From the NCBI GenBank assembly GCA_014529385.2, contig CM043947.1, forward strand, positions 115,773,587 through 115,837,586: a stretch of DNA of 64,000 bases, written 5' to 3'. Shown piece by piece: positions 14,641 to 24,653 of the stretch. Position numbers and translations under genes: made by a program. The stretch is from Adiantum capillus-veneris. Lineage: Eukaryota > Streptophyta > Polypodiopsida > Polypodiales > Pteridaceae. Under the pieces are notes generated by a model that did not search any database, had not been told where the DNA came from, and saw nothing but the letters and a program-made list of their open reading frames with translations. The number at the start of each line of letters is the position of its first letter. Position 1 is the first letter of the stretch.

Positions 14641-15906
14641 TAGATGTTTTTGTAAGTGGCTAACATGAAAAATAGGATGAACTCGTGAGTGCTTTGGGAG
14701 AGCTAACGTATAGGCCACTTGATCTATACGTTTGAGAATGGTAAACGGTTCACAATAGCATGGTGAAAGTCTAGCAACTTTTCCCGTCTTCAGACTTTCT
14801 AAATGCTCCGGAACTTTGAGGAAAACCTTGTCTCCTTCTTCAAAAGTAGCAAGATGTCAATGCTCATCTGCGTACTTCTTATATTGATCTTGAGCTTGCT
14901 TAACATTCTGTCAAGAAACTCGAAGCATGTCAGAATGGTCTTGGAGAAAATCCTTCGCTTGTTGTATCTTCTCCTTAGCCAACCTCACCGTAACGAGTGA
15001 TCTAGGTTGAAATCCATAAAAAAGCATAAATGGACTAAACCCTGTAGGTTGTAGTCACATGCTTTGAACTATCATAAGCAAATTCCAATATAGGTAAGTA
15101 GTATTCCCAATTGCTTTGCTTCTTGCTAACATACGCTCGTAGCATATCCTCTAGCACTTGATTAACTCTTTCTATTTGACCATCCGTTTCTAGATGATCA
15201 GCCGTGCTTAGATTAAATTTAGTTTCCAACTTTTGGAACACAGCTCTCCATAAGTGATTATCAAACTTGCGATCTCTATCACTAACGATACCAGCTAGAA
15301 GACCGTAGAGTTTATATATATGCTCTACAAGTACACGTGTTAATTTCGGTGTCTTAACCATAGTCTTAGTGGGAATGAATCGGTCCATCTTTGTGAGACG
15401 GTCTACAATTACCCAAATGGCATCATGGCCACGATTTGTAGTAGGTTGTCCTACTACAAAATCCATAAAGATACTCTCCCACTTACTTTGTGGAATCTCT
15501 AAAGGATGTAAAAGGCCACCTACCTTGAGGCGCTATGCCTTATTAACTTGGCACTATTGGCAGTTTAGTACGTACTCTTGAACATCATGATGTAAGCACG
15601 GACAATAAAATTGCCGTCAAACTAAGGCATACGTCTTACGAATACCTGGATGACCAGCACATGGACTATCATGACACTCAAATAAGATTTGGTGCCTATT
15701 TTATGAGTCCTTTGGCACACATACTCTACCTTTGCGGAGTAAGTAGCCATCATCAATAGAAAAATTCTTCCATGCTTAAGCTCTTCCTGAGTACGGGTGG
15801 AGATCTGTGTGTTCGAGTTTTTATCTGCGCTTACAGAGACATGTTCACCTAGCTGTTCAGAGACATGTGAATGTGAGGGATCCCTTTTTAAAACTGCACT
15901 CCACAC
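14641..15906 (-). pseudogene. Ty3/gypsy integrase
   Basis: C-terminal part of the minus-strand element. A zinc-binding region near 15620-15500 (LHHDVQEY..NCQ.CQVNK) has stops. The catalytic core is at 15466-15035, with Asp in MDFVVGQP, Asp in IVSDRDRKF and Glu in GQIERVNQ, so the DDE triad is present. The last part (14900-14641) reads FEEGDKVFLKVPEHL and ends HPIFHVSHLQKHL, the usual end of plant chromovirus-type integrases. Similarity stops exactly where PPR-like sequence begins, so any chromodomain and 3' LTR are missing. Confidence 0.85.
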
Positions 15907-15959
15907 TTTAGGATATGATTGATCTTGTGCACACTTGCCACGTTATGAATCCAAAAATC

Positions 15960-17578
15960 CACTCTTTAGTTCCGTGAAAGGAAGTGAATTAATCAAAGGC
16001 ATCCGACTTAGTGCATCTGCTATTGCATTATATTGCCTCTTGCAATATGATAGCTTACAATCATAATCTTGAAGGATTTCTGCCCATCTAGCTTTACGGC
16101 CCTTTAAGTCTGTTTGAGTAGTAAACCATTTGATACTCTCATGGTCAAAAATTGCTTCAAATTCGGCACCATATAAATAGTGTCAAGTGTGAATTATGGC
16201 ATAGATCTCTCTCTCATAAATAGAATAATTCTGTTGAGCTCTATCTAGCTTTTTACTTTTAAAGGCTATAGGTCTTCCCTCCTGGAGAAGTACCGCACCA
16301 ATGGCTTTATCACTAGCATCAGTCTCTACCACAAACCGCTTAAGTGGGTCGATGATTGCTAGGATGGGATCAATGGCTATAGCTACCTTGAGCTGTTCGA
16401 AACTGCGTTTTTGGGCTTCTTCCCAAGAAAAGGTCTTACCTTTCGATTTCAGTTGATCCATCATAAGAACAATGATTTTGGCATATTCACGGATATACTG
16501 TCAATAAAATCCAACCATGCCTAAAAATATTTCAAGCTCCTCAACCGTGTTGGGATGTGGCCATCGAAGAATGGCAGTGACATTATCAGTGTACATCTTG
16601 ATGCCAGAATAAGAGATCATATGACCGAGGTAATGTATCTCTATTTTAAAGAGATCGCACTTGCTTTGCTTAGCATACAACACGTGAGCTCATAGTTGTT
16701 CAAACACTAATTGTAAGTGTTCTATGTGTTCATCTTCAATCTTACTGTAAATGAGAATTTCATCAAGAAAAACCACAACAAATTTTCTAAGATAGGGACG
16801 TAAGAAACTATCCGTGTCATAAAGATGGAGCATTGGTTAGACCAAAAGGCATAACCAAAAATTCAAAATGGCCGAACCGTGTTCTAAAGGCAGTTTCGGA
16901 GATATCTTGCAGTAGAATATGTACCTGGTGGTATCCTGAACAAAGATCTATCTTTATATAGTATCTTGCCCCGTGGAGTTGAGCAAACAACTCATCCACT
17001 CAAGGTAGAGGATACTTGTTCTTGATGGTTATCACATTTAATCCGCGATAATCTATGCACATGCGCATAGTACCATCTTTATTTTTTACCAATAGAATTG
17101 GTGTTTCCCAAAGGGAAGTGCTAGGTCTAATGAAACCACGAACGAGGTAGTCAGCCAACTGACTCTCAACCTCCTTGGTTTCTTTAGCACTCATACGATA
17201 AGGTGGTTTACTCACTGGCTTAGTGCCTGGCAAGACATCCATGCCATGCTGCACATCACGTGTAGGGGGTAAACCCGATGGTAGATCACTTGAGAACACA
17301 TCACTATACTCCGTGAGTAAGTGAGTCAGCTTTTGCCGTGCAAAAGGAGAAAGTAAACTAGAGTTACACTGGGATGGAGAATCTTGTAATCCTTGTAATG
17401 TTTGTTTTACAACAGTTGCACATTGCTCTATAGAATTAAAATTGAGAGCATTTTGCTCGTTGGATTTATTAACACTTTGTTTATCAGTAGAATTCATTGC
17501 ACTTTGCATACCATTACTAGAATTCACCGCACTTTGCTCTTGAGAATTCACAAGACTTGGAGACAAGCAGTAACACAA
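15960..17578 (-). pseudogene. Ty3/gypsy reverse transcriptase-RNase H
   Basis: Copies element RNA into DNA in a functional element. N-terminal RT extension is [26 protein letters not shown]; palm motifs are [24 protein letters not shown] and [12 protein letters not shown]. The catalytic YxDD box reads VVFLDEIL (near 16765), with Glu for the second Asp. RNase H carries ETDASD, YEREIYAI, FDHESIK and NAIADALSR, the four expected acidic positions. Stops occur near 17000, 16800 and 16500, and a TGA replaces a Trp codon near 16185. The triad change and stops argue against activity. Confidence 0.88.
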
Positions 17579-17605
17579 AAATACTCCATCTACTAAATCT
17601 GCTTT

Positions 17606-18102
17606 CTACAAAATAGGAAGCTCGGCTGTACATATAAGAGGTGGAGATGGTATATTTCTCTCACGAAGAAAAAGCACATGTTTACCATTGGCCATAAAGG
17701 ATAAGGAGTTGTGTTCATAACTCGTGTGCAATGTGTTCCCTAAACCATGCAGCCACTCCTGTCCTAAAACTATATCAGCACGGTCCATGTTCATAACTCG
17801 GAAGTCAAGGGTCATCATATGATATTGAACAATAAGCTCAACCCCTTGAACTACCGTGTCCCAGACATCTACTCCACTACATACTTGTGAGAGCAGGGAG
17901 TCTGTGTAAGCTTCATTTTCTTGATTAGATTATAGTTCAAGAAGTTATGAGTTGTACCATCATCCACTAAAATACGAACACGTTGTCCATTAATAGTGTC
18001 ATGCATGCGAATCAAATCATGGGGCCAAAGGTGGGTTGCCACATTGAAGCGGGTACACATCACTTGTGTTTCTCTTCCATATGAAGAACCTCTACACCAC
18101 AA
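17606..18102 (-). pseudogene. Ty3/gypsy aspartic protease region
   Basis: The active-site segment reads ILVDDGTTHNFLN (about 17930-17965), followed by a LDFRVMNMDRADIVLGQEWL segment at 17818-17740 that matches the conserved linker between protease and RT in plant gypsy elements. A stop separates the two pieces. It lies between the gag zinc knuckle and RT, in canonical order. Confidence 0.8.
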
Positions 18103-18149
18103 TATTTAGGAGATGAATCTAATGTGAGGTGTTGCACCATGTGCATGGC

Positions 18150-19307
18150 CTTTTCTTTGCCTTGCAAAAGAGGACAATCTTTCTTGCTATGTTGGTTCAA
18201 GAGACATCTAAAACACAAACTGTGTTTCTTCGCACGCTCAAAATCGGCAGTCCTAAGAGACCCACATAGAGTATCTCGTGAGTGCTTAGGCTTCTTAGCC
18301 TAGCCTCTTGTGGGCGTGGAGAGGTAGATTTTCTCTTATTCCTCTTGGAACATGTGGGAGATCTACCTTGCTAGTGGCTCTTAGCCACATTGGTCTCAGC
18401 AAAAGTATTCTTAGAGTAGGGAACATTTACTTTCCTCTCTTGGTCATCATCATATCTTTGGGCATGACTAATGGCTACTTCCAAAGTTTTTGGATGTTGG
18501 GTCTTGACATGAAGACGATAGTCTTTGTCAAGACCCCTATTAAAACCTCGTACCTTTTGGAATTCATCTAGACCTTCTAGTTTTAATATGATTTCCCGAT
18601 ACTTTGAAAGGTACTATGTGAGAGAGAGGCCAGACGTGCGGCATGCATCCCATGCTAACCAATTCTTATCTTCCTCATTGGAGTCCAAAAACTCTTTGGA
18701 GAAAGAAGCTTGAAACGCAGCCCAAGATGGAGGATGAGCATCTATTGGAAATGTCCACCACCACTTATAGGCCTTTCCTTTAAGAGATAGACTTGTTTCC
18801 ACAGCGAGCCTTTATATTCGGGGTGTGTCTCAATCTATGAATATCACTCCATTTGTGTAAGAACGTACTGACCGCATCCTTGTTGCGATCATGCTCTTCC
18901 TCGTGAAACTCAGGAATGGTGATATTCTTCAGTAATGCATTGCTACCTCCTGCATCTTCTTCAACACTTGTCTCTTGGACTCCTTGAGTCATGCGAGCTT
19001 GGTTCCCTTGAACCATGCCACTTATGGATCCTTGAGTCGTCTGTGAATTCATAAATTTCACAAGTAACTCTGTAAGATTAGTAACATTTGCATTGAGTGC
19101 AGAGAGGTTGCTTTCAAGTATGATTTGGCGATGTTCCAAAGTCTTGAAAGCAGCCATATCTACAAGGCCATGATCTCCTAGATCATCCTCATTATGCATA
19201 TTAATGTTAGTTGCACCCGTGGTGCCCTGATTTTGGTCTATGTGCTCAAAATCAAACGTGTGTGTAGGTAGGATATCCTCACTAGCCATGGTAAACACAC
19301 ACTAATG
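18150..19307 (-). pseudogene. Ty3/gypsy gag with zinc knuckle
   Basis: Starts at an ATG near 19290 (MASEDILPTH). An N-terminal region has a heptad-like stretch (RQIILESNLSALNANVTNLTELLVKF). The capsid part is ITIPEFHEEE..DAVSTFLHKWSDI, then GKAYKWWWTFP and WAAFQASFSKEFL, broken by a shift near 18790. A CCHC knuckle, CFRCLLNQHSKKDC (about 18190-18235), has correct C-x2-C-x4-H-x4-C spacing. It heads the pol region on the same strand. Confidence 0.85.
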
Positions 19308-19513
19308 CAAAGAGAGAAAACAAAAATGACAACTTGTACCTTGTGAAATTGAAGTCTTTGTGTTTTGTATGCTCCGCGATTTGTGTTGCATGCGAACCTC
19401 GCCTTGCGGAAATTTGAGCGCTTCACTTGTCGTTCATTGTAAGAACACCTTTGTTGATTCTTCACAAAAACCCGTCGTTTTTGTGAAGGCTTTTGTTCAC
19501 TTTTTGAAGCTAT
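19308..19513. other. Gypsy gag leader, truncated by the next element
   Basis: About 200 bases upstream of the minus-strand gag. No tRNA primer site was found. The sequence is cut at 19514 by the LTR of the long-LTR element. Confidence 0.5.
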
Positions 19514-22116
19514 TTATAGCCGTTTTTCGGCTTTCCATAATTGCCATAGTAAGCTACCTCACGCTATCAAATCACTCAAACACTATGGCTATCCCTACCA
19601 TTTCACTATATATAGGCGTGTGTGAGTTAGGGAACTTTTCCTATATTTTCTTTAAAAACCCTCAATTAGCTAGTCACTGGGCTAGTTGAGCCAAAACAAT
19701 AATAAAAATAATTTTAAAAAGGTATATTATGGCCTCTTTGTGTGTAAATATTTCATTCTATATAGGGACTAAATAAAAGGATTTTTCATAATTATTTTGC
19801 TATTTATTTAAATATTTCTACCTATAGTGTGTTATTTATGCTATGTACATTGATCACCATTACCATATTTTTTTTTACCATTTTGCATACTCTTTATTCC
19901 ATATAAAAATAATTTCATGCAAGATTCTCTTATTTTTGATGTAACTCCATTCCAACCAAAATCCAAAAAAACTAGTTCTATTTATGTGTATATTTTTTCA
20001 CTATTGTGATTTTTTCCTTCCTACATCTATTCTCTATTACTTTCATAAATTAGACCACAAAAAATATTCATATTTTTATGGTAGACTTATAATGAGAGAG
20101 ATTTATTTTGACTCCTTTATATTTTTTCCTCCTATATTATTTATAATTGACATGTACATATTTTTTTAGACCCCTCAATATTTGATTTTCTTAGTTGTAC
20201 TACTCACTTATATCATGATCTCAACAATATCTTCAATTATAGACCTACCAAATGAGGTCAAGGGTATGTGGAATACATGCATGCACCATGGGGAGCTCAC
20301 TCTTGGAGGTATTCAAAAGAATCATTTAAAGAAGGACCTCACAAGGACCTTGTGTAGTGGAAAAAACAGTCGGTTTTGCTGAATTTTTGAAGATCACATG
20401 CTCCCCGAATTTGAAAAGGTGATACAAACAAAAGTTGTAGCTCGTGGGTTGAACTTTCACCTCAAAATTTTTCATATTTTTTTGAGCTACGAGCTGTGAG
20501 CTATGATTTTATTGGTGGACCTCAAATTGCCCATGCTATGCAGCCACACTCCCTTTTCCACTTGATCATTTTTCTCTTTCACACACACTCCTCCCTCTCC
20601 TTCCCACTCCCAAACCTGCAACTCCCATGTCCTAATTCACCCTTTTCACCATTGCCACATCTCTCACACCTCCATAGCCTTCATCCTCCATTTCTACACC
20701 CTGTGTGTCCCCCTTTCTCTCTACATAAATGTCCATATTACCATACTCTCTTCAGCTTTGTAAAGAACTTCAAATAATCAGCAAAAATCCAAGGTTAGCC
20801 TCTGCAAATGAAGGCTTTATCATGAATTTTCCAAGGTTTGAAGATAACGTAGCTTCATCGACACGCGTTACTTCGCCATGCTGACCGCTTCTTCTACCGA
20901 TGTTGTAAATAGGTGAATGTCAACTTCTCCAAGCTTCAACCTTGCATTACAAGCTTATCCCTTTGCTAACTTTTCTCATCATATATCTCACCATTTGGTG
21001 AATGATTTTGTTAATATTTTTTAATGATAATTACTAAATACTAATCGCTAACCTTATTGTATAATGCACCCTCTACTAGAGTAGGCACTCCCAAATTATT
21101 CACTCAATCCGCTCTCCTATCATCCTCAATAATTCTCTTCCCTTGAGCCCACATCCATGTGACTCAAAGGACAAGAGAGACCCACACTCATTAGAAATCA
21201 AATAAAAAAATATGCATAATCTTTTATTCCTTCAAATAAACTTGATTAGGCCTAATCAAAATCGGGGCTTCTAAAACCTATAAATAGAGCTCGTCTCTCC
21301 CTTGTAAATCATCCCATGATCACACTACACCACACCATTCTCAACACATAACACACCACTCTTCAAGCCTAGTTGTGTAGAGTGTGTGCATTGTGAGTGC
21401 TCTATTCCATCACTACACATAGGTGCATGGAGAAGCTTGAAGTTAGTTATGCCATCTAGAGAAGTGGAGTGATACTATACTCTGCAATCACACTTGTAGC
21501 CTACTCTTGTCCATAAATAAGATTCATATTTGTGGGTGCAATTGTATGCTGCAACTACGACTCTTCTCTCCAAACTGACTTGATAAGTTGGCTCATCAGG
21601 TGGTTGAAGGTATATTGTCCTTGAAGTTTGTTGTGCCTTCTAATGCTTGGTGGTTTGAGGGCTTGTTGAATTGTTTGCCAAAAATTTCAATTGTAAGAGG
21701 GTGCTCGGTGAGAGGGCTTCTTGACCCTAAGACAATTTCTGTATTGGCGACAAGGTCAAGTTTTGTGTTGTCTCTCTATTTCTCATCAAGCTTTGTGTGC
21801 ATCTAGTCTTTAAGGCTAAGACGGAGTTGCACAAGTTGATTTGTGCTCTTTACCTCTCTCTGGCGTGGTGAATGTTTGTGTTTGGTGTGTGTGGCTATCT
21901 TGCATTCCCCTCTCTTTGTGCATTTGAGTACAAGGAGATATCACGCGCGTCCTAGTTCGCATCTACAACTAGGTCGTGCCCCTTTTCTTGTTTGGTTTCT
22001 GGCTATGGGTTGTTGTTGTCTCTGATTATGCTTGCCCCAGCCCCAATTAAATAGCACGGGAGCCTGGAAGGGTGTTTAGAGGCCGCTCTTCTTGTTGCTC
22101 GCCCCGGACCGCCTCA
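19514..22116 (+). repeat. 5' LTR (about 2603 bp)
   Basis: Aligns along its whole length with 24654-27247, with scattered substitutions (a few per cent by eye) and small indels. It carries a TATA box at 21278-21287 and ends CCTCA before the internal region. Confidence 0.93.
21242..21287 (+). promoter_or_regulatory. LTR promoter: 18-bp palindrome and TATA box
   Basis: TTGATTAGGCCTAATCAA (21242-21259) is a perfect palindrome 18 bases upstream of CTATAAATAG (21278-21287), a canonical plant TATA box. In the 3' LTR a 14-bp palindromic core remains, but the TATA is altered to CCAGAAATAG. Transcription would start near 21310, making U5 about 800 bp. Confidence 0.6.
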
Positions 22117-22136
22117 AATTGGTGCCCCCACTAAAG
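22117..22136 (+). other. Candidate primer-binding site
   Basis: AATTGGTGCCCCCACT directly follows the LTR end. TTGGTGCC-type starts occur in plant gypsy primer sites; the matching tRNA was not identified. Confidence 0.45.
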
Positions 22137-22414
22137 ACTTACTTTGTGCTTATTGTTGTTGTATTGCATGAAAGCTTGAATTTTAGCATAATCAAGTAGA
22201 TTATATGAATTATGAAAACTTGTATGACCGAGTTTAATTTCGAGGCAACAAAAATTGATCTAAAATATGGTTTGGATTAGCATAACATAAGAAAGGAAAA
22301 AAACATTTTCACATAAGAGTCTAGAATTCATGTTGATAGACCTTTCAAAACTTTGTGTAGTTAGTTGATGATTGTTTGGAACTAATCTTTGTGTGGTTCT
22401 AGCATTGAGAGACT

Positions 22415-24563
22415 ATGACACGCTATACCTTTGATGATATCCCAATCTTCTTCGGAAATCTAGAAGAAGATGTTGATGATTTTCTTGCTGATTTTAGAAT
22501 GGTTTGTCATATCCTTGGTAAAAGGGATGACATTGAAAAAGGGGATTTTCTATTGCTATGCCTTAGAGGCAACAATGAGCAATGGTTTTTGGAGTATGTC
22601 TTCTCAGATTGAAGATGGATATACCCAAATTTCCAAAGCTTTGAAGACCAGATTCTCTAAATTTCCAACAACAAAGACATCACGGGCTTCATTAGGGAGA
22701 CTTCAACAACATGGTGAAGACTACTATGCTTATGAGGATATTTTTTCTCGTCAATGGGGACGATGTGGGTTTAGTTCTAGATTTCTAGATTATGTAAAAA
22801 TGGAGCAATTTATTTTGGGTTTGTCTCCTTTCCTAAAGACTAAGGTTACTTGTAGTGGACCCTCTACCTTTGAAGAAGCAATCACTATTTCCCGAAGGAA
22901 GTTTCACAAGTACTTCTACATCAAAAATGGTTTCCATAATGCTGGAAGAACCAACCACCATGAAAGTGTTTCTATCAAGGAGTCATCTTCTTTTCCATAC
23001 TTGTCTCCTTCTACTCCGACAAATATTGAAGAAGTTACTTACATGCCAACTGATTATTCAAGTGCTAAAGTGTGTGGCCAAGATTCAAATGTGGAATCTC
23101 TTTCTTCTACCTTTATCACAAGCATGCAAAAATCGACACAAGATATCTCAAATGGAATTGATGATTCAATAATGGATACATCCAACCTTTTGGCAGAGGA
23201 TCAATGTCTAGTCCGAGTAGACGAAGCTTTTGTGCAACATGACTCTATGGAGAATGAAGACCTTGAAGGTAACCTTGATCTTATGGAATGTTCTGAGAGT
23301 GTATCTTGTCTAAAAGAAGAGAGTGAAGAAGAAGATGAAATCATAGGTGGGGAGATCATAGACCACATTGATCATAAAGAGATGATTGTGTACATGGAAT
23401 GCCAACTCCAAAACAAAGTAGAAGAGTGTGAGTTGAATCCATGTGAGGATAATCTTCAAGAAGTGTTTGAGGATGTTGAAAAGAATTGGTATGACCCATG
23501 TATGTTAAGCATAGAGGAACCTATCATGCAAGAAGCCAAAGTTTTCACAAAATCAAATAGTAATCCATCAACCTTTGAGGTAGTACAATGTGAGGAGTTA
23601 CAACCTTGCCAAAGGGGGAGCTTAGAAGGTGATGAAGAACATGGGAGAGTAGTAAAAGATAAATTCATAAAAGGAAACTATCAGAAGGGTATCATTCTCT
23701 CCAATGGTGTTTTAGTGGGTGGCTCTTCATTCATGGGACAATCTCTTAGCAAGAAAACCCAAGATTTTGAAGCCCCAATCATCTTCACATTGGGTTTCAC
23801 CTCTTCAAAGTCAACTTCTCCTCTCTTCACATATACCTTTCATCGGGGGCACCATACCTTCTTAAGTGGAAGAGGACATGAATACTTGGTGATGAACGAA
23901 TGTTTCCAAACCTTCTTCATTTGGTTATTTGGTGTATGGAGGTCGCACATTGTGATGCTTCTGGTCTTCATCATAGATGAAAAACTTGTTGATTGCTACA
24001 TGTGGATACTTCATCAATCAATACCAAAATTTATTCTCTTCGAATGTGTTGGAAGAAATGGAAACCTTCGTCTATTATATACTTATGTGGTAAACTATTT
24101 GCAATATCTTCCAATAGCAGCTGGAAGCATGGATCAACCTTTCCTAAATCATGAAGGTCATAGAATTTTCGACTTGATGAGCCTACCCAGTTTGAATGAA
24201 TTTTATGAGCTACAGTTCAGGAATTTGCTCATACAAGCTCTTGAAGATCGTAGCAGATACATCAACTTTACACAAGAGGAAGAGCAACCAATATTTTATA
24301 TCACATTCATAGTGATAGATGCAATGATGGACAACAATAAAATCTACAAGTTTCTTCAACCGAAATCAGTAAGTGATTCCATACCATATATCTCTCTTTG
24401 GGAAAGAAATTTCAAGATCTTTGATCCTGGGGGATGCTTATGGAAACTTTCTCAATGGAGGAGGTTTACTCCGTCACTTCATTACATCCTGTTATTGGCT
24501 CTGAGAACCTTTCATATCACACAAGGTTTTTTTAATCATACAACAAAGGTTATTCAAAGATGA
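22415..24563 (+). pseudogene. Gag-like protein of the long-LTR element, one frameshift
   Basis: ATG at 22415 opens DDIPIFFGNLEEDVDDFLADF and continues to NNEQWF. A five-T run at 22586-22590 appears to carry one extra T, after which the protein continues in the next frame (IEDGYTQISKALKTRFSKF, HGEDYYAYEDIFSRQW, FILGLSPFLKTKV). This matches the layout of a retrotransposon gag capsid: hydrophobic helices, WF, an LKTRF helix, then a YEDIF helix. After about residue 180 no zinc knuckle or pol appears. A long acidic region (23220-23560) is followed by a hydrophobic stretch near 23900-24000 and an unassigned C-terminus. The total is about 716 codons. The C-terminal function is unknown; the frame is otherwise free of stops, which suggests recent selection or youth. 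Confidence 0.75.
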
Positions 24564-24640
24564 GAGCAGACAAAGACAGACGTTACACAATCTACATGTT
24601 GTATGATCGGATAAATGGTACATGAATGTACCATTATCTA

Positions 24641-24650
24641 AGGGGGGGGC
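24641..24650 (+). other. Polypurine tract
   Basis: AGGGGGGGGC lies just before the TGATAGCC start of the 3' LTR, the expected site of plus-strand priming. Confidence 0.75.
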
Positions 24651-24653
24651 TAA

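Noticed and set aside
22470-22600. N-terminal part of the 697-codon frame as the true protein start
   Set aside because: The acidic DDIPIFFGNLEEDVDDF start at 22415 in the other frame fits a capsid N-terminus; the 22470 start is out of frame with it.
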